Source: Sporisorium sorghi
Lineage: Eukaryota; Basidiomycota; Ustilaginomycetes; Ustilaginales; Ustilaginaceae
Direction: 5' to 3'
Assembly: GCA_023212695.1 (NCBI GenBank)
Contig: JALCCG010000271.1
Location: forward strand, 1-28,118
DNA length: 28,118 nt
This document shows, piece by piece, positions 1 to 9,478 of this stretch. The notes beneath the pieces are model-generated. The model searched no databases. It was not told where the DNA came from and saw only the letters and a program-made list of their open reading frames with translations. Numbering within the stretch: the first letter of the stretch is position 1; each line of letters opens with the position of its first letter. Both the position numbers and the translations under genes were made by a program.

Positions 1-74
<74 letters not shown>
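1..74. repeat. Poly-A run at the window edge
   Basis: The first 74 bases are uninterrupted A, followed by a short A-rich tail with a few other bases. A pure homopolymer of this length at the exact edge suggests a contig end or a sequencing/assembly artefact rather than biology, although a genomic A tract or the tail of a retroposed element is possible. Confidence 0.8.
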
Positions 75-75
<1 letters not shown>

Positions 76-240
76 AATAAAAAAAGGACAATCGCTTTTT
101 CTTTTTGTGGCGGCACATGCGCTGCATCTCGTTCGCTTATCCACGGCTCAAGGTGCCACCCGAAACGCCGTACCAGGTAAGCGAGGTCGAGTACGGGGAG
201 CAAGGAGCCGTCCTTTCAAGAGCAGAGTCCAGCTGATCAG

Positions 241-276
241 CAGCCGCAGCCGCAGCCGCAGCCGCAGCCGCAGCCA
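241..276. repeat. CAGCCG hexanucleotide microsatellite
   Basis: Six tandem CAGCCG units, the last ending CA instead of CG. It is simple-sequence DNA in a stretch without a supported gene. Confidence 0.9.
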
Positions 277-620
277 CGGCGGGAGGCAGCTCCTTGCCGC
301 CAGAAGGCGTTGCAACCGTACATCTCGCACCTTTCAGGGTTACGGTTGGCATGCAGCGAAATCACTTGAAGCTGAAACTGTCAACGTGATAAAGAGAGGC
401 GACTGAGACCGAGAGACAGCTGTACCGCGGATCCAGACCATCATTTTCTTTTTACCGGCTCGGTCGATGGAGGCTCTGTCCCTAAGTCGATCCTGTACAG
501 CAAGCCTCGCGGTGACATTTGTATATCAAGCCCAGTCGATGCTTCTACAGCTCATGCTGACCATCCCGAGTGTGCTGCACACGAACTCTTTCTACAATTC
601 TTGTGTATCAAAAACTCTCA

Positions 621-646
621 TTTTTTTCCACTTTTTTTTTCTTTTT

Positions 647-678
<32 letters not shown>

Positions 679-683
679 TTTTT
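621..683. repeat. T-rich tract with interspersed C
   Basis: Runs of 7 to 22 T separated by single C or CC. Low-complexity DNA; its length is prone to sequencing error. It could act as a Pol III-type stop, but no upstream RNA gene is visible. Confidence 0.85.
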
Positions 684-1109
684 CCAATTTTTCCGGTTTT
701 GAAGAGGGTTGACCGCTCTGGAACAAAGATCGAGGCCCGTTCTTACAGATGGAAGGCATGAATTTCTGAGTCAAAATTCAGCGCTTCCCAAGATCTTCGC
801 TTCCCACGGTCTCGTCGTTTTGACTGCAGGCGAACATTTTTGACCCACCAGCTTCGTACGTTTCGCATGGCCAAAGTAGGCGAACGACGTTCACTACAGA
901 TCAGCCTGCTTCCGCCGTTCATGCTGCGATTCTATGCTTTGCTAGAGTATCAGAGTTGAACGACTGTTCTTGGTCTTGAATTATTTATTTATTCTTTTAA
1001 AAAAGAAATCGTTTTTCGTGTTTAATTTTAGCGATGCTTCTTTTTCGAGTAGCGCTCGCTCAAGTTTCTCGAGTCGCCGAACCATGTTTGGCATATTTGG
1101 TTGTCTTTC

Positions 1110-1165
1110 TCTGGCTCTGGCTTTGGCTTGGGCTCGAGCTCTGGCTATGGCTTGGCTTGGCTTGC
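1110..1165. repeat. Degenerate GGCTTTGGCT-type repeat
   Basis: Imperfect repeats of GGCT(C/T)TGGCT and CTTGG units. Read on the + strand in one frame they give alternating Trp and Leu, which makes a false membrane-like segment. Confidence 0.7.
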
Positions 1166-1579
1166 TCGCTTGAGGGTGCCTTTGGTTGTCAACAACAAAC
1201 ATCTCGAATCGAGCTCAACTCTGTTCTTGTCGAAAGATGCCAACTGAATGTGAGAGACGGAAATGCCTCGAGCGAGCGCTTGTCATGCAAAGCATGCGCA
1301 CAACCCTCTTGCTCTCGGGATGCTTTAGCTCAGCTGTTTCTGCCCTGCATTGCCGCTGCCACCGCTAACGTGCATCGGCAATGCTGTACTTGTCGACCTC
1401 GTAGAGCATCACCTCAAGCCACTTACTCACTCACACTGTTGTCCAAGCCCATCCCTCGCGATCGCATGGAATCGCGAAACAAAAGCTGCGAACCGCAAAG
1501 ATGGCGCCCTGCTTGCTGCATCTCGATGTGTGTGCTTTGTTCGCTCGTCGCTGTCGATTGCATGATCTGCCTCTGAGCT

Positions 1580-2274
1580 CGTCATGTCTGTGCCTTTGCC
1601 TTTTCCCCTCTCTTGCTCTGTCTTCTCCTTCCCTTCCCTTCTCCTTCTCCGAGTCCCTCTCCGTTTGTACGTCGCGTGCATCGATCCTCACTGCGCTCTC
1701 TCTATCTCGCTTCCCTCCTTCCTTCCCAACTCTATTGCAACCTTGACGTTTGCCCACCACATCTAGCCCTTCATCCGACCAACCTTGCCCATCTGAGCCC
1801 AGATTGCTCGTCGCCTCTTCCTTGTCCAGATCTTTGGCACGGAATCTTGATCGCTTCTGTTCGCCCTCGACTTCGCCTTCCGCTCATCCGTTCCACCGCG
1901 TTCGACCTCATACGCTTTGCCTCTACCCCAACACTGATCTCGGAACCCTCGCTCGCTCCATCGTCGACCTGGACTTACCCCACCCAACATAGCACCAGCA
2001 AACAGCCTTGATCTCAGTTGCTTCTTGCCTGTCTCCAAACTAGCCTCCCTGATCCCGCACCAGTCTCCACCAACGCCATCTCGCGCTCTTAACTCGATTC
2101 GATCTGCAGGAAGATATGCTTGTTCTCTCTCGACGCTGTCTCCTCCTAGCTTTCATCAACTCCTCCATCGACCCGCATTCATCACCGCTTCCTCCGTCCA
2201 CAGATCGTCAATAAGGAGCCTCGACGTTATCCCACCTTTTCAGCCTAGCCTCTGTCGCATTTGTTCAGCTGCGG
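1580..2274 (+). promoter_or_regulatory. Pyrimidine-rich leader before the GATA factor gene
   Basis: A long stretch strongly biased to C and T on the + strand (many CTCTCTC, TTCCCTCC and TCTCGC words) runs up to the first ATG of the GATA factor. CT-rich stretches near transcription starts and in 5' leaders are common in basidiomycetes. The same bias is seen before the genes at 13616 and 17011. No TATA box was identified, and the transcription start cannot be placed. An intron in the leader cannot be excluded. Confidence 0.4.
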
Positions 2275-4608
2275 ATGTCGGCCTGCGAGTTTCTCTCCCA
2301 CCCATCGGACACGACCTTCTCTTGGGACAAGCAGGCACGGACAATCCCTCGCCTTGAGAAGCAACCACCCGACCTTCCTCGCCATCATTCAAGGTTCCGG
2401 GACTTTTCCGCGAAAGGTCCGGCCGCTTGCCCTATCAACACCTCCCTCTCCAACAATCCCTCAGATGATCACTTTGCTTGGGGCATAGCGAGCCACGGTC
2501 GACCTCAACTCTTGTCCGCGGACACAGCCGCAGAGATGGACCGCCATTCCAGGCAGGGCAGGGTGACGTTGCCGCCTCTTTCCTCGCTCACAAGTTCCAT
2601 TGATCTCGAACGCAGACGTGAGCAGTCGTCGGTTCACGAGACGAATCCCCCATATCATGTTCCAGCGATTCCTTCGCATGACGGTCCCGTCCGAGATCTC
2701 GGAAGGAGGGGCTCCCTTGTTCCATCCGACACGTCGATGCATGGTGAAGGTCGTTGGCCTACAGACGGCAACGACCCACGGCAGTTTCAGCATGGTGGCC
2801 CATCTCGTTCGCTTTTGCTTCGCTCCAGATTCAGCCCACCTTCCAGCTCCAGCTCCATTCCATCCTTTTCACGCCATCCACCACCGATGATGGTGGAATC
2901 GCCACGCCTCTTCATGCACGGTATTGGAGACGCAACACGGCCTCGTTCCAGCTCGTCGCCGCACAGGAACAGATCGCAGAACCCAACCAGAAGATCCTCG
3001 CTTGCGGATGCCTCTGAAGTGGATCGACTTCTCGAGAGTCTCTACCACGTGCAGGATGTCAACCGGCGTCTCGGCCTCAGCACCGGCAGGCCAGCATCGC
3101 CATCCATCGTTCGCAGTCCCCACGCTGCCGAGCTGCTTCGCAACAAAACGCTGGATGAGCTCGACAACATGGCGCTGTTCTCTCAATCTCGAGCCGAATC
3201 GGTCGCGCACGACCTTGGATTCCGTGCCTACCTCGCGCCCAGCCGGGCAAGCAGAAATCCCGGGTCGAGTCAAGAGACGACGCATTGGAACAGCGGTCTG
3301 CCTCCGTCAGCCGTCTCTTCCGGTCAACCCGGTCACCCGATGTGGCCACCGCACGATGCTGACGACAGGACGCATTCTTCCATGGGGCGTCTCACGTTGG
3401 AAGAGCGGCCTCATCGACCTTTGGAGCACCGGCGTCAAAGCATCGCAATCGAACGCGAGTATCGAGACGCGCGTGGCGACGTACTCTCGGTAGGGAGCGA
3501 CATCTACGCCGCTCCGCCGGTGGACCGTTCGCTACGATCGATCTCGAGAGCACTCTCCTTCGAGTAGCCCCGTTCGGCCCCTCATCGTCATCATCACACT
3601 CATCACACTGACCACGGACCAACGGAACCGCCTCGGTTTGAGGCTGAGGGCAGGAGGAGCTACGAGCACCCCATGCATGCCGCTTATGGTCCAACGGGTC
3701 CGCTAACGCCCATGTACTCGGCAGAAGGTCGCCATCAGCAGCAGATGGACTCGCTTGACCGGAGACGTCTGGCTGGCAAAGGCATGAAGCGGGTGCGGAA
3801 GCGCAAGAACGAGCACCATCAGGAATGCCTCGGATGCCAGGCCAAGGAGACACCCGAGTGGAGGAAGGGTCCCATGGGTCCGCGGACGCTGTGCAATGCG
3901 TGTGGACTTCTCTACGCCAAGCTGACCCGGCGCAAGCAGCAGGAGGCCGAGGCTGCTGCTAGGGAGAGCGGCAAGTCGGCCGAGGAGATTGTCAGAGAAC
4001 GCGAAGAGTCGCCTGGGGCCAAGCAGGCGAGTCTGGAGGCGCTTCGGGCCGAGCTCAATCTGGCCAACGGCATGCGCAACCGGCCAAGTTCGTCGTCTGC
4101 TGCGGTTGGTGGCGCCGGTATGCTTGGTGGCCCTCATGCAGCCATGGGGCAGGGGCAGTCCTCCCGTTTGGTGGAGGGTGGGCATCGGGATGCAGCGCCT
4201 GGTCTTGCCTGGCCTGCTCGACATCCCGATGACTTTGCGCCGTTTACTCACCAATCCTCTGCTCATGGGACGATGATGGTGGGCGGCCCTCATCGATCCA
4301 ATTCGCTTGGTCACGTGGAAAGCTTTGATCAGCTCGCTGGACGTCCGTTGGCAAGTGCTGCAGCGCCAACAGCGGAACGATATCCGCCTACTGTGCCTGT
4401 GCGACCGTTTACGGGAGGCGCGAGTCCCGCGTCGCGTTCATTGCCGTTTCGGCCAGGTCGCCAGCGGTCGCACACCTTGCAGTCGTCCACTGCGTCTTTG
4501 GTCTATATCCCTGACCATGATCGTTCGGTGTCGCCCGCTACCACCTCTCCTCAAGCGTACGGTGTGTCGGGTCGTGGCGCGCAACGACGGCCTCATCCGT
4601 ATTTGTAA
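2275..4608 (+). CDS. NsdD/Gat2-like GATA zinc-finger transcription factor, split by an in-frame TAG
   Basis: A nuclear DNA-binding regulator expected to bind GATA sites. The finger is encoded at about 3826-3903 and has the form C-x2-C-x18-C-x2-C, with TPEWRKGPMGPRTLCNACG at its core. This 18-residue loop resembles the NsdD/SUB-1/Gat2 group rather than the 17-residue AreA type. A basic stretch (KRVRKRKN) just before the finger is a likely nuclear signal. The N-terminal half is Ser/Pro/Arg-rich, with a LPPLSSL motif and a short helical patch (VDRLLESLYHVQDVNRRLGL). The two halves (2275-3567 and 3568-4608) share one frame and are separated only by TAG at 3565-3567. Splicing 3564-3653 removes the stop and keeps frame, giving 747 aa. 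ATG 2536 has a better start context and would give 660 aa. Without splicing, ATG 3673 yields a 311-aa finger protein. Family placement is firm; gene structure is not. Confidence 0.75.
3564..3653 (+). other. Candidate 90-nt intron in the GATA factor gene
   Basis: Donor GTAGCC is weak. A CTGAC branch-like word lies at 3608-3612, 41 nt before the CAG acceptor at 3651-3653. The length is a multiple of three and the junction reads SFEESYEHP, in frame with the finger exon. The interval contains no stop other than the TAG, so readthrough, a sequencing error or a nonsense allele are alternatives. Confidence 0.4.
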
Positions 4609-6917
4609 TTGTACTTGTCAGCAATGGACTATGTGTGCGTCGTTGCATGTAGGGTTGTTGAGCATCGCCGTCTAGTTGATGAGATTGCAGGCGAAGCACG
4701 TGGGAATGTGGAGCCAAGGGTTGGTTGCGGGTTCCGTCTTGCGCTTTGCTGATGCACGTCACAAGGTATTGCCTACAGAGCTATCGCACAGCGGCTCTCC
4801 GGGCTTGGTGGTTTGAGGCTGACTCGGCTTCGAGAAGGTGATGGGGCATAAGACAACGACTTTTGTCGCGGTTGGCGCCTCAATCACAGCTCTATCGAAT
4901 TGACACGCAGTCGGACCACGGATGTCTCCGTGCCTCTTGCTTCACGGCTGCCCGATACGAGTCAAAGAGTGTGGGCGTAAGCTGCTCAAGCAAGTCTTCT
5001 GGGGGCATTACTTGAAGTTCAAGAGCTTCATCTTGGCACGGATCTTGCCGGTGCATGCCACGGCCTCATAGGATGGAGTGGACAAAAGCGCGGAACAGAA
5101 ACGCGAGAAGGCAGAGCAAACACCTTGGTCAAGTTCCACCAGCCTCAATGGAGACAAGGTCAAGACAGAGCGGACGTTTCCGCAACCACGAGTTCGAGCC
5201 GGATCGGTTTTGCCGCTTGGCAGGGCTTGTGGTGGGGTCTCGATGCTGGCTGCAAACGTGGCTTGGAGGTCGCTAAGCACACGGCGGACAGCCGAGGTGA
5301 CAGAGGCTGGAGCCGGAAAAAATCACCCAAGACTGACTTGACGATGTTGCAGCTCGGCGCCATGCCTTTCCGTACTTCGGCCAATTGTGGCGACCGAGAG
5401 AAGCTCTCAGTCAGTGTCACGCCGGTGACTGAAGCAATGCCTGGCAGGAAACCACCGCATTCAGGATCAGAGGCACTCGAAGCAGGCGAGACCAGCGGCA
5501 GGTGCAGGATCGTGCTTGCGTGCGGGGGTAATCACGCGAGCGAAGGATGCAGGAGAGCTCAACACGAGTGCTTTTCGAGTAAGGAGCCACGAGCACACCA
5601 GTGTCCATGGCCCAGACAGAGACCACCTGCAGAAGGATCGGACCGGCAACCATCTTGGATCCCCCACGTCGATGCCGTCCAGAATGCAAAGACGCACCGA
5701 GAAGGGACCGACGGTGTTGAGAAAGGGCGGGATTAGGGAGGAAAGAGGGCGGGCGGACGGGGTCGCTTTCCTGCGGTCGAATTTGCTTGGCATGCGGTAC
5801 AGGCGGGTCAGGCCATGAAAACGAGCAGAGGGAGAGAGAGACCGCCGCCGTCGACTGCACGGGTGAATTCAGTTCAACCGTTGCGACGTGCGGCAAGCTG
5901 GTTCAGCCGGCGAAAGAGGCGAACCGACGAGACTTCAGACTTGTGACAGGATCGCTTGGTACGGTTCTGTCGCTGCGAAGCATGGCGACCGTTCGCTTGG
6001 CTCGAAGGGGCATCGTTTTGCAATGCCAAGACATTCGGAGATTCAATGTCACGCGGTGCCACATGCCTGCAGGCGCGCGGGGTTGTGCGCGAATTCAGAA
6101 TCCAAGTTCGCCAATCGCTGTCTGTCGATTGTGTGCACTTGACTTGATTGATTCAACCGTTGGGTTCGTCTCTCTCAGCGGCAGACAAGGACTGAGTTCT
6201 TTGTCCTATGCTGCTGTTGCTGATGCTGCTTAGACGAGATACCCTGCAGTCATGAAGAGGGCAACAGCTACGATTTCGATTGGAGCGAGGGAAGGACACG
6301 CCTTTCGAGCTCCGCTCAATTCGCCAGCTCGTCTTGATGCACACTTGCTGCTTGACAGCCCGGCGACTGTGTCCTGCCTCCTTTCCTAACCGTAGCGAGC
6401 CAGCATCAGCGTGGGCGACGTTCCGTGTCGGCCAAGTCGAGCGCCCACGTCAGGCGCTCATCCATAGAAGACGGAGAATACCATTTGGATGCGGATCATT
6501 CCGTTTTGATTGGATACGCCGTGCTTTGGGTTAGCCGTCCGTTGCATCGGTCACCTTTGCCAAAGCTCAAGACTCCATCCAATGGTATGGCTCGCTTCTG
6601 CCATCCTTTGTCCACCTTGAATCGCGGGGCTCCGCCTGCAGGAACGCAGATTTCGTCTGCGCGCGTGGCTCAGTTCTGGTGCCTTGGCGGTTGTTGAGAA
6701 GTCAAGTGTGTGCGCTGCTCTGACTCGCATCGACTGACCGTCTCTGAGTGCCGACCCAGCCAATCGTGCGGGGCTCCGTTCATTCCCTTGCCCCCAAAGA
6801 GGGGGCCCCATCGATTCGAAGAAAGCATAAGTACTCTTGAGCACGCGGCTCGACGATTCTTTCCCCACCTTGGTCACAGCACACACTTGCCCTCTACACC
6901 ACTTTCCCCTTTCAAAG
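4609..6917. other. Long intergenic region, no supported gene
   Basis: About 2.3 kb between the GATA factor stop and the transporter start. Several overlapping minus-strand frames at 5008-5896 have no recognisable domain, use non-ATG starts or are broken, and do not join into a clear exon chain. No tRNA-like B box was found. It probably holds the 3' end of the GATA transcript and the promoter of the transporter. Confidence 0.5.
6790..6806. promoter_or_regulatory. GC-rich inverted repeat upstream of transporter
   Basis: GCCCCC and GGGGGC arms around an AAAGA loop, about 110 bp before the transporter ATG. The G/C runs recall C2H2 carbon-repressor binding cores, but the flanks do not fit the Mig1 consensus well. 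Its role is inferred only from position. Confidence 0.25.
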
Positions 6918-8561
6918 ATGCTGCTCTCCCATCTCCGTGACACTCCACGCGAAGCGCGAGGCTGGCGTCTCTGGTTCAGCGCCTGGGCTGTGGGCGCCCT
7001 CGGCATCTCGCGAGGTCTTGACGAGGGCATCATTTCCGGTGTCCTCAAGCAGCACGCTTTCATCAAGACGTTTGGATTCGACGACAACTCGCCTCAAGAA
7101 GCTACCATCGCCTCGCAGCTTCAGCTGGGCTCCGTGGCGGGCTCGGCGATCGCTTTCTTCCTCTGCGATCGTCTCGGACGTCTGCGCACCTCGATGCTCG
7201 CTTGTCTGCTCTGGATCTTTGGCACGGCTATCTGGATGACTTCGGCTGGTGTTCATGGAACCCACCAACCGGGCAATTACCAACAGCTGCTCGCTGGCCG
7301 TTTCATTGCCGGACTGGGCGTTGGTTTCACTCCCGTCGTCGCTCCTGTTTACCTCGCCGAGATTGCCCCCAAGGCGATCCGTGGACTCTGCGTTTGCATC
7401 TTCTCCGGCTCGGTGTACATCGGGATCCTCTTGGGCTACCTGTCCAATTTGGGCACCTCTTACTCGTACAGCGATGCCAGGCAGTGGACCATCCCGGCTG
7501 GAATCAACTTTATCTTTGCCGGCTTGACGTTTATCGGCTGCCTCTTTGCCAAGGAGTCGCCCCGCTGGCTTATCAAGCAAGGTCGATACGAAGAAGGCCG
7601 TAAGGTGCTCAGCTACCTGCGAAACTTGGACGAGGATCACCCCTTTGTTGTCAACGAGGTCGAAGTGATGGAGCAGCAAATCCAAGCCGAGAAGGAAGCG
7701 CTCGAGGGACTCAACGTGTTCCAGATTCTCAAGAAGCTCGTGACCAACAAGAACAACCAGTACATCCTGTTCCTGGGCCTCGGCATCCAAGTGCTTGGTC
7801 AGCTTAGCGGCGGTGGTGTTTACACGATTTTCGCGCCCAAGATCTTTGGCCTGCTCGGCGTTCCAGGTGGAACTCGAACCAAGCTGTTTACCACGGTGAT
7901 CTTTGGTATTGTGAAGCTGCTGTCTTCGCTCGCGGCGGCCTTCTTCCTGGTGGACCTGCTCGGACGTAAGACGGCGGTGACGACGGGTCTGCTGCTGCAG
8001 AGCGTGTGCTCTCTCTACCTCGCCCTGTTCCTCAAGCTCACTGCAGGCGTCACCAAGGCCAACGAGACGCACTCGGACAAGGCAGCTGCCACGGGCGCCA
8101 TCTTCTTTTTCTATCTCAGCGGACTTGCCTGGGCGATCGGCGTCAACTCGGTGCAGTACCTGACGCAGACCGAGATGTTTGACATTACGGTGCGTGCGCT
8201 CGGTGTTGCCGTGGTGTCGCTGGTGCACTTTGCGATGCAGTACGCTGCGACTCGCACGCTCAACCCGATGCTGCACGCGTGGGGCAACTTTGGCACGTTC
8301 CTGTTCTACGCCATGATTGCGCTCACGGGCTGCCTGTTTGTCTTCTTTTTTATGCCCGAGACGGCGGGTATGCAGCTGGAGGACATCCACCGGCTGTTCG
8401 AGAAGCCTTGGTACGCTATTGGCTGGACGCAGAACCGCCCGGCTAACAGGCGCAGCAAGGCTTCGAATGATGCTCTGACCGACGAGCCGCAGATCGCAGC
8501 CGACTTGTCATACGACGAGCAGAAGAAGTCGATGGACGAGGTGGACGAGAAGAAGCCTTAG
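6918..8561 (+). CDS. MFS sugar-porter-family transporter, divergent
   Basis: A 547-aa plasma-membrane-type secondary transporter, intronless as read. Visible family signatures are DRLGR near residue 85 (loop 2-3), GRFIAGLGVGF at 128-138, PVYLAEIAPKAIRG at 143-156, ESPRWLIKQGR at 213-223, VDLLGRK at 345-351 and PETAG at 480-484. These place it in the major facilitator sugar porter family, normally 12 helices with a cytosolic tail; the tail here is polar and charged (about 500-547). The usual TM7 sugar-binding QQ-x-x-G-x-N signature is replaced by QVLGQLSGGGVYT (291-303), and the TM1 GYD motif reads RGLDEG. Substrate is therefore unclear: hexose, quinate or inositol are all possible, and a sensor role is conceivable. 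An upstream in-frame ATG at 6837 would add 27 residues unlike the family N-terminus, so 6918 is preferred. Confidence 0.9.
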   Translation: MLLSHLRDTPREARGWRLWFSAWAVGALGISRGLDEGIISGVLKQHAFIKTFGFDDNSPQEATIASQLQLGSVAGSAIAFFLCDRLGRLRTSMLACLLWIFGTAIWMTSAGVHGTHQPGNYQQLLAGRFIAGLGVGFTPVVAPVYLAEIAPKAIRGLCVCIFSGSVYIGILLGYLSNLGTSYSYSDARQWTIPAGINFIFAGLTFIGCLFAKESPRWLIKQGRYEEGRKVLSYLRNLDEDHPFVVNEVEVMEQQIQAEKEALEGLNVFQILKKLVTNKNNQYILFLGLGIQVLGQLSGGGVYTIFAPKIFGLLGVPGGTRTKLFTTVIFGIVKLLSSLAAAFFLVDLLGRKTAVTTGLLLQSVCSLYLALFLKLTAGVTKANETHSDKAAATGAIFFFYLSGLAWAIGVNSVQYLTQTEMFDITVRALGVAVVSLVHFAMQYAATRTLNPMLHAWGNFGTFLFYAMIALTGCLFVFFFMPETAGMQLEDIHRLFEKPWYAIGWTQNRPANRRSKASNDALTDEPQIAADLSYDEQKKSMDEVDEKKP

Positions 8562-8636
8562 CAATGCCTTTCCATTCGAGATAGATTGTACACTGTATCT
8601 TGTGTGTGTGTGTTCGGTTGTGAAATGTCATTTTGT

Positions 8637-8660
8637 TCTCTCTCTCTCTCTCTCTTTCTC
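8637..8660. repeat. CT microsatellite in transporter 3' region
   Basis: A run of CT dinucleotides shortly after the transporter stop, with a GTGTGTGTGT tract about 25 bp before it. Simple sequence in a probable 3' UTR. Confidence 0.85.
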
Positions 8661-8743
8661 CTTGGTCTTGCTCGTCTTCACCGAAAATGCATTTGTTTGA
8701 CAGTTTTGACAGCTGCCCGAAAATGAGACAAAAAATAAAAAAT

Positions 8744-8753
8744 AAAAAAAAAA
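8744..8753 (-). terminator. Pol III terminator of tRNA-Ser
   Basis: Ten A on the + strand are ten T on the transcribed sense strand, starting 6 nt after the tRNA 3' end. T runs of this kind stop RNA polymerase III. Two further T runs follow. Confidence 0.85.
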
Positions 8754-8759
8754 TTAGGG

Positions 8760-8877
8760 CGGTGCGAGTCGGGTTCGAACCGACGCTCGCAGAGCGAATT
8801 AGTTATCACAGTGGTACACCGTTGAATTATAACTTGGAAATTCAAGACTAACCCCTTAACCACTCGGGCATCGCACC
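8760..8877 (-). tRNA. tRNA-Ser(UGA) with intron
   Basis: Read on the minus strand, the acceptor GGTGCGA pairs with TCGCACC and is followed by discriminator G, typical of serine. The D arm is CCC/GGG with the GAGTGGTTAA loop (A box). The anticodon stem is TTAGT/ACTAA, with anticodon TGA (8842-8844 on the + strand). The long variable arm has a perfect CGCTC/GAGCG stem, as in class II tRNAs. The T arm is GTCGG/CCGAC with loop TTCGAAC (B box). A 36-nt intron follows base 37. It decodes UCA and, by wobble, probably UCG. Confidence 0.95.
8805..8840 (-). other. tRNA-Ser intron
   Basis: The intron lies one base 3' of the anticodon, the standard position. Its AATTCAA pairs with TTGAATT spanning the anticodon and intron start, forming the anticodon-intron helix that the tRNA splicing endonuclease uses. 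The exact ends were set by keeping a seven-base anticodon loop. Confidence 0.85.
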
Positions 8878-9478
8878 TAGTTTCGCAGTGCAGTCAAAGC
8901 ATTGCGTAGACAATCACTTGTCACGCAGCACGAGGCTTGAGCGAGAGTTGACCGTGCCGTTGGCGGAAACCTCTCAAGCTGCTGCGTCGTGATGGGATTG
9001 GCACTGATCCGAATGTCAATCGAGGCGAGGAAGCGAGGAATCGTCAACGGGCGTGTAGGCTGCCCTCTTACATTCAAATCTGGCTCATGACCCGGGAAAC
9101 AGCCGCTCACTATGCTGCAAGAGTGCACATCCAGAACGGCCCCATGCAAAGCAGTGCTTCGACTTGTCAAACACATCCTTTGCACACTATCGAGCAGGGA
9201 GGAGGTTCGAGGACGCAACACACACGCAACTGTGGATCAACGAGAAAGCTGAGCTCTCATAACGAGGGCGTCACATTTTTATGCTATTGCCGATCGAGCG
9301 GATAACATGGGAGTGTGCATGTTTTGTACAAGAATACTGTTTTGGTGATGCAGTGGGTGGGCTCCGCGTCGCTCGCAATGAGGCCAAACGCGGAGGGTGT
9401 GTGTGGCTGATGATGGAAAGTGATGGTCGCAGGCTGGTGACCAAGGAAAGCGGAAAAAGGGACGGCGGCTTTTTGCAC
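8878..9478. other. Intergenic between tRNA-Ser and RPL11
   Basis: It contains the promoter flank of the tRNA (minus strand) and the 3' region of RPL11. Nothing else was supported. Confidence 0.5.

Larger units (their letters stand above)
75..1579. other. Intergenic, no supported gene
   Basis: Reading both strands shows only short, low-complexity or frame-shadow open frames. One + frame at 1034-1576 starts with a hydrophobic stretch, but that stretch is the translation of a simple GGCTTTGGCT-like repeat, so it is not accepted as a secreted protein. No tRNA or rRNA signal was seen. Confidence 0.5.

Noticed and set aside
1034..1576. 180-codon + frame with a hydrophobic N-terminus and several Cys, resembling a small secreted effector
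   Set aside because: The hydrophobic part is the translation of a simple GGCTTTGGCT repeat, no cleavage site is evident, and the remainder has no regular Cys spacing. Evidence is too weak.
5008..5896. Several overlapping minus-strand frames that might be exons of an unknown gene
   Set aside because: Starts are mostly non-ATG, no splice chain joins them into one coherent protein and no family motif is seen. A decayed gene cannot be excluded.
6912..8390. 492-codon minus-strand frame opposite the MFS transporter
   Set aside because: Antisense shadow; Arg/Glu/His-rich with no motif, and the + strand frame is clearly a transporter.
8754..8759. TTAGGG at 8754-8759 as telomeric repeat
   Set aside because: A single hexamer next to the tRNA, with no tandem copies anywhere in the window.
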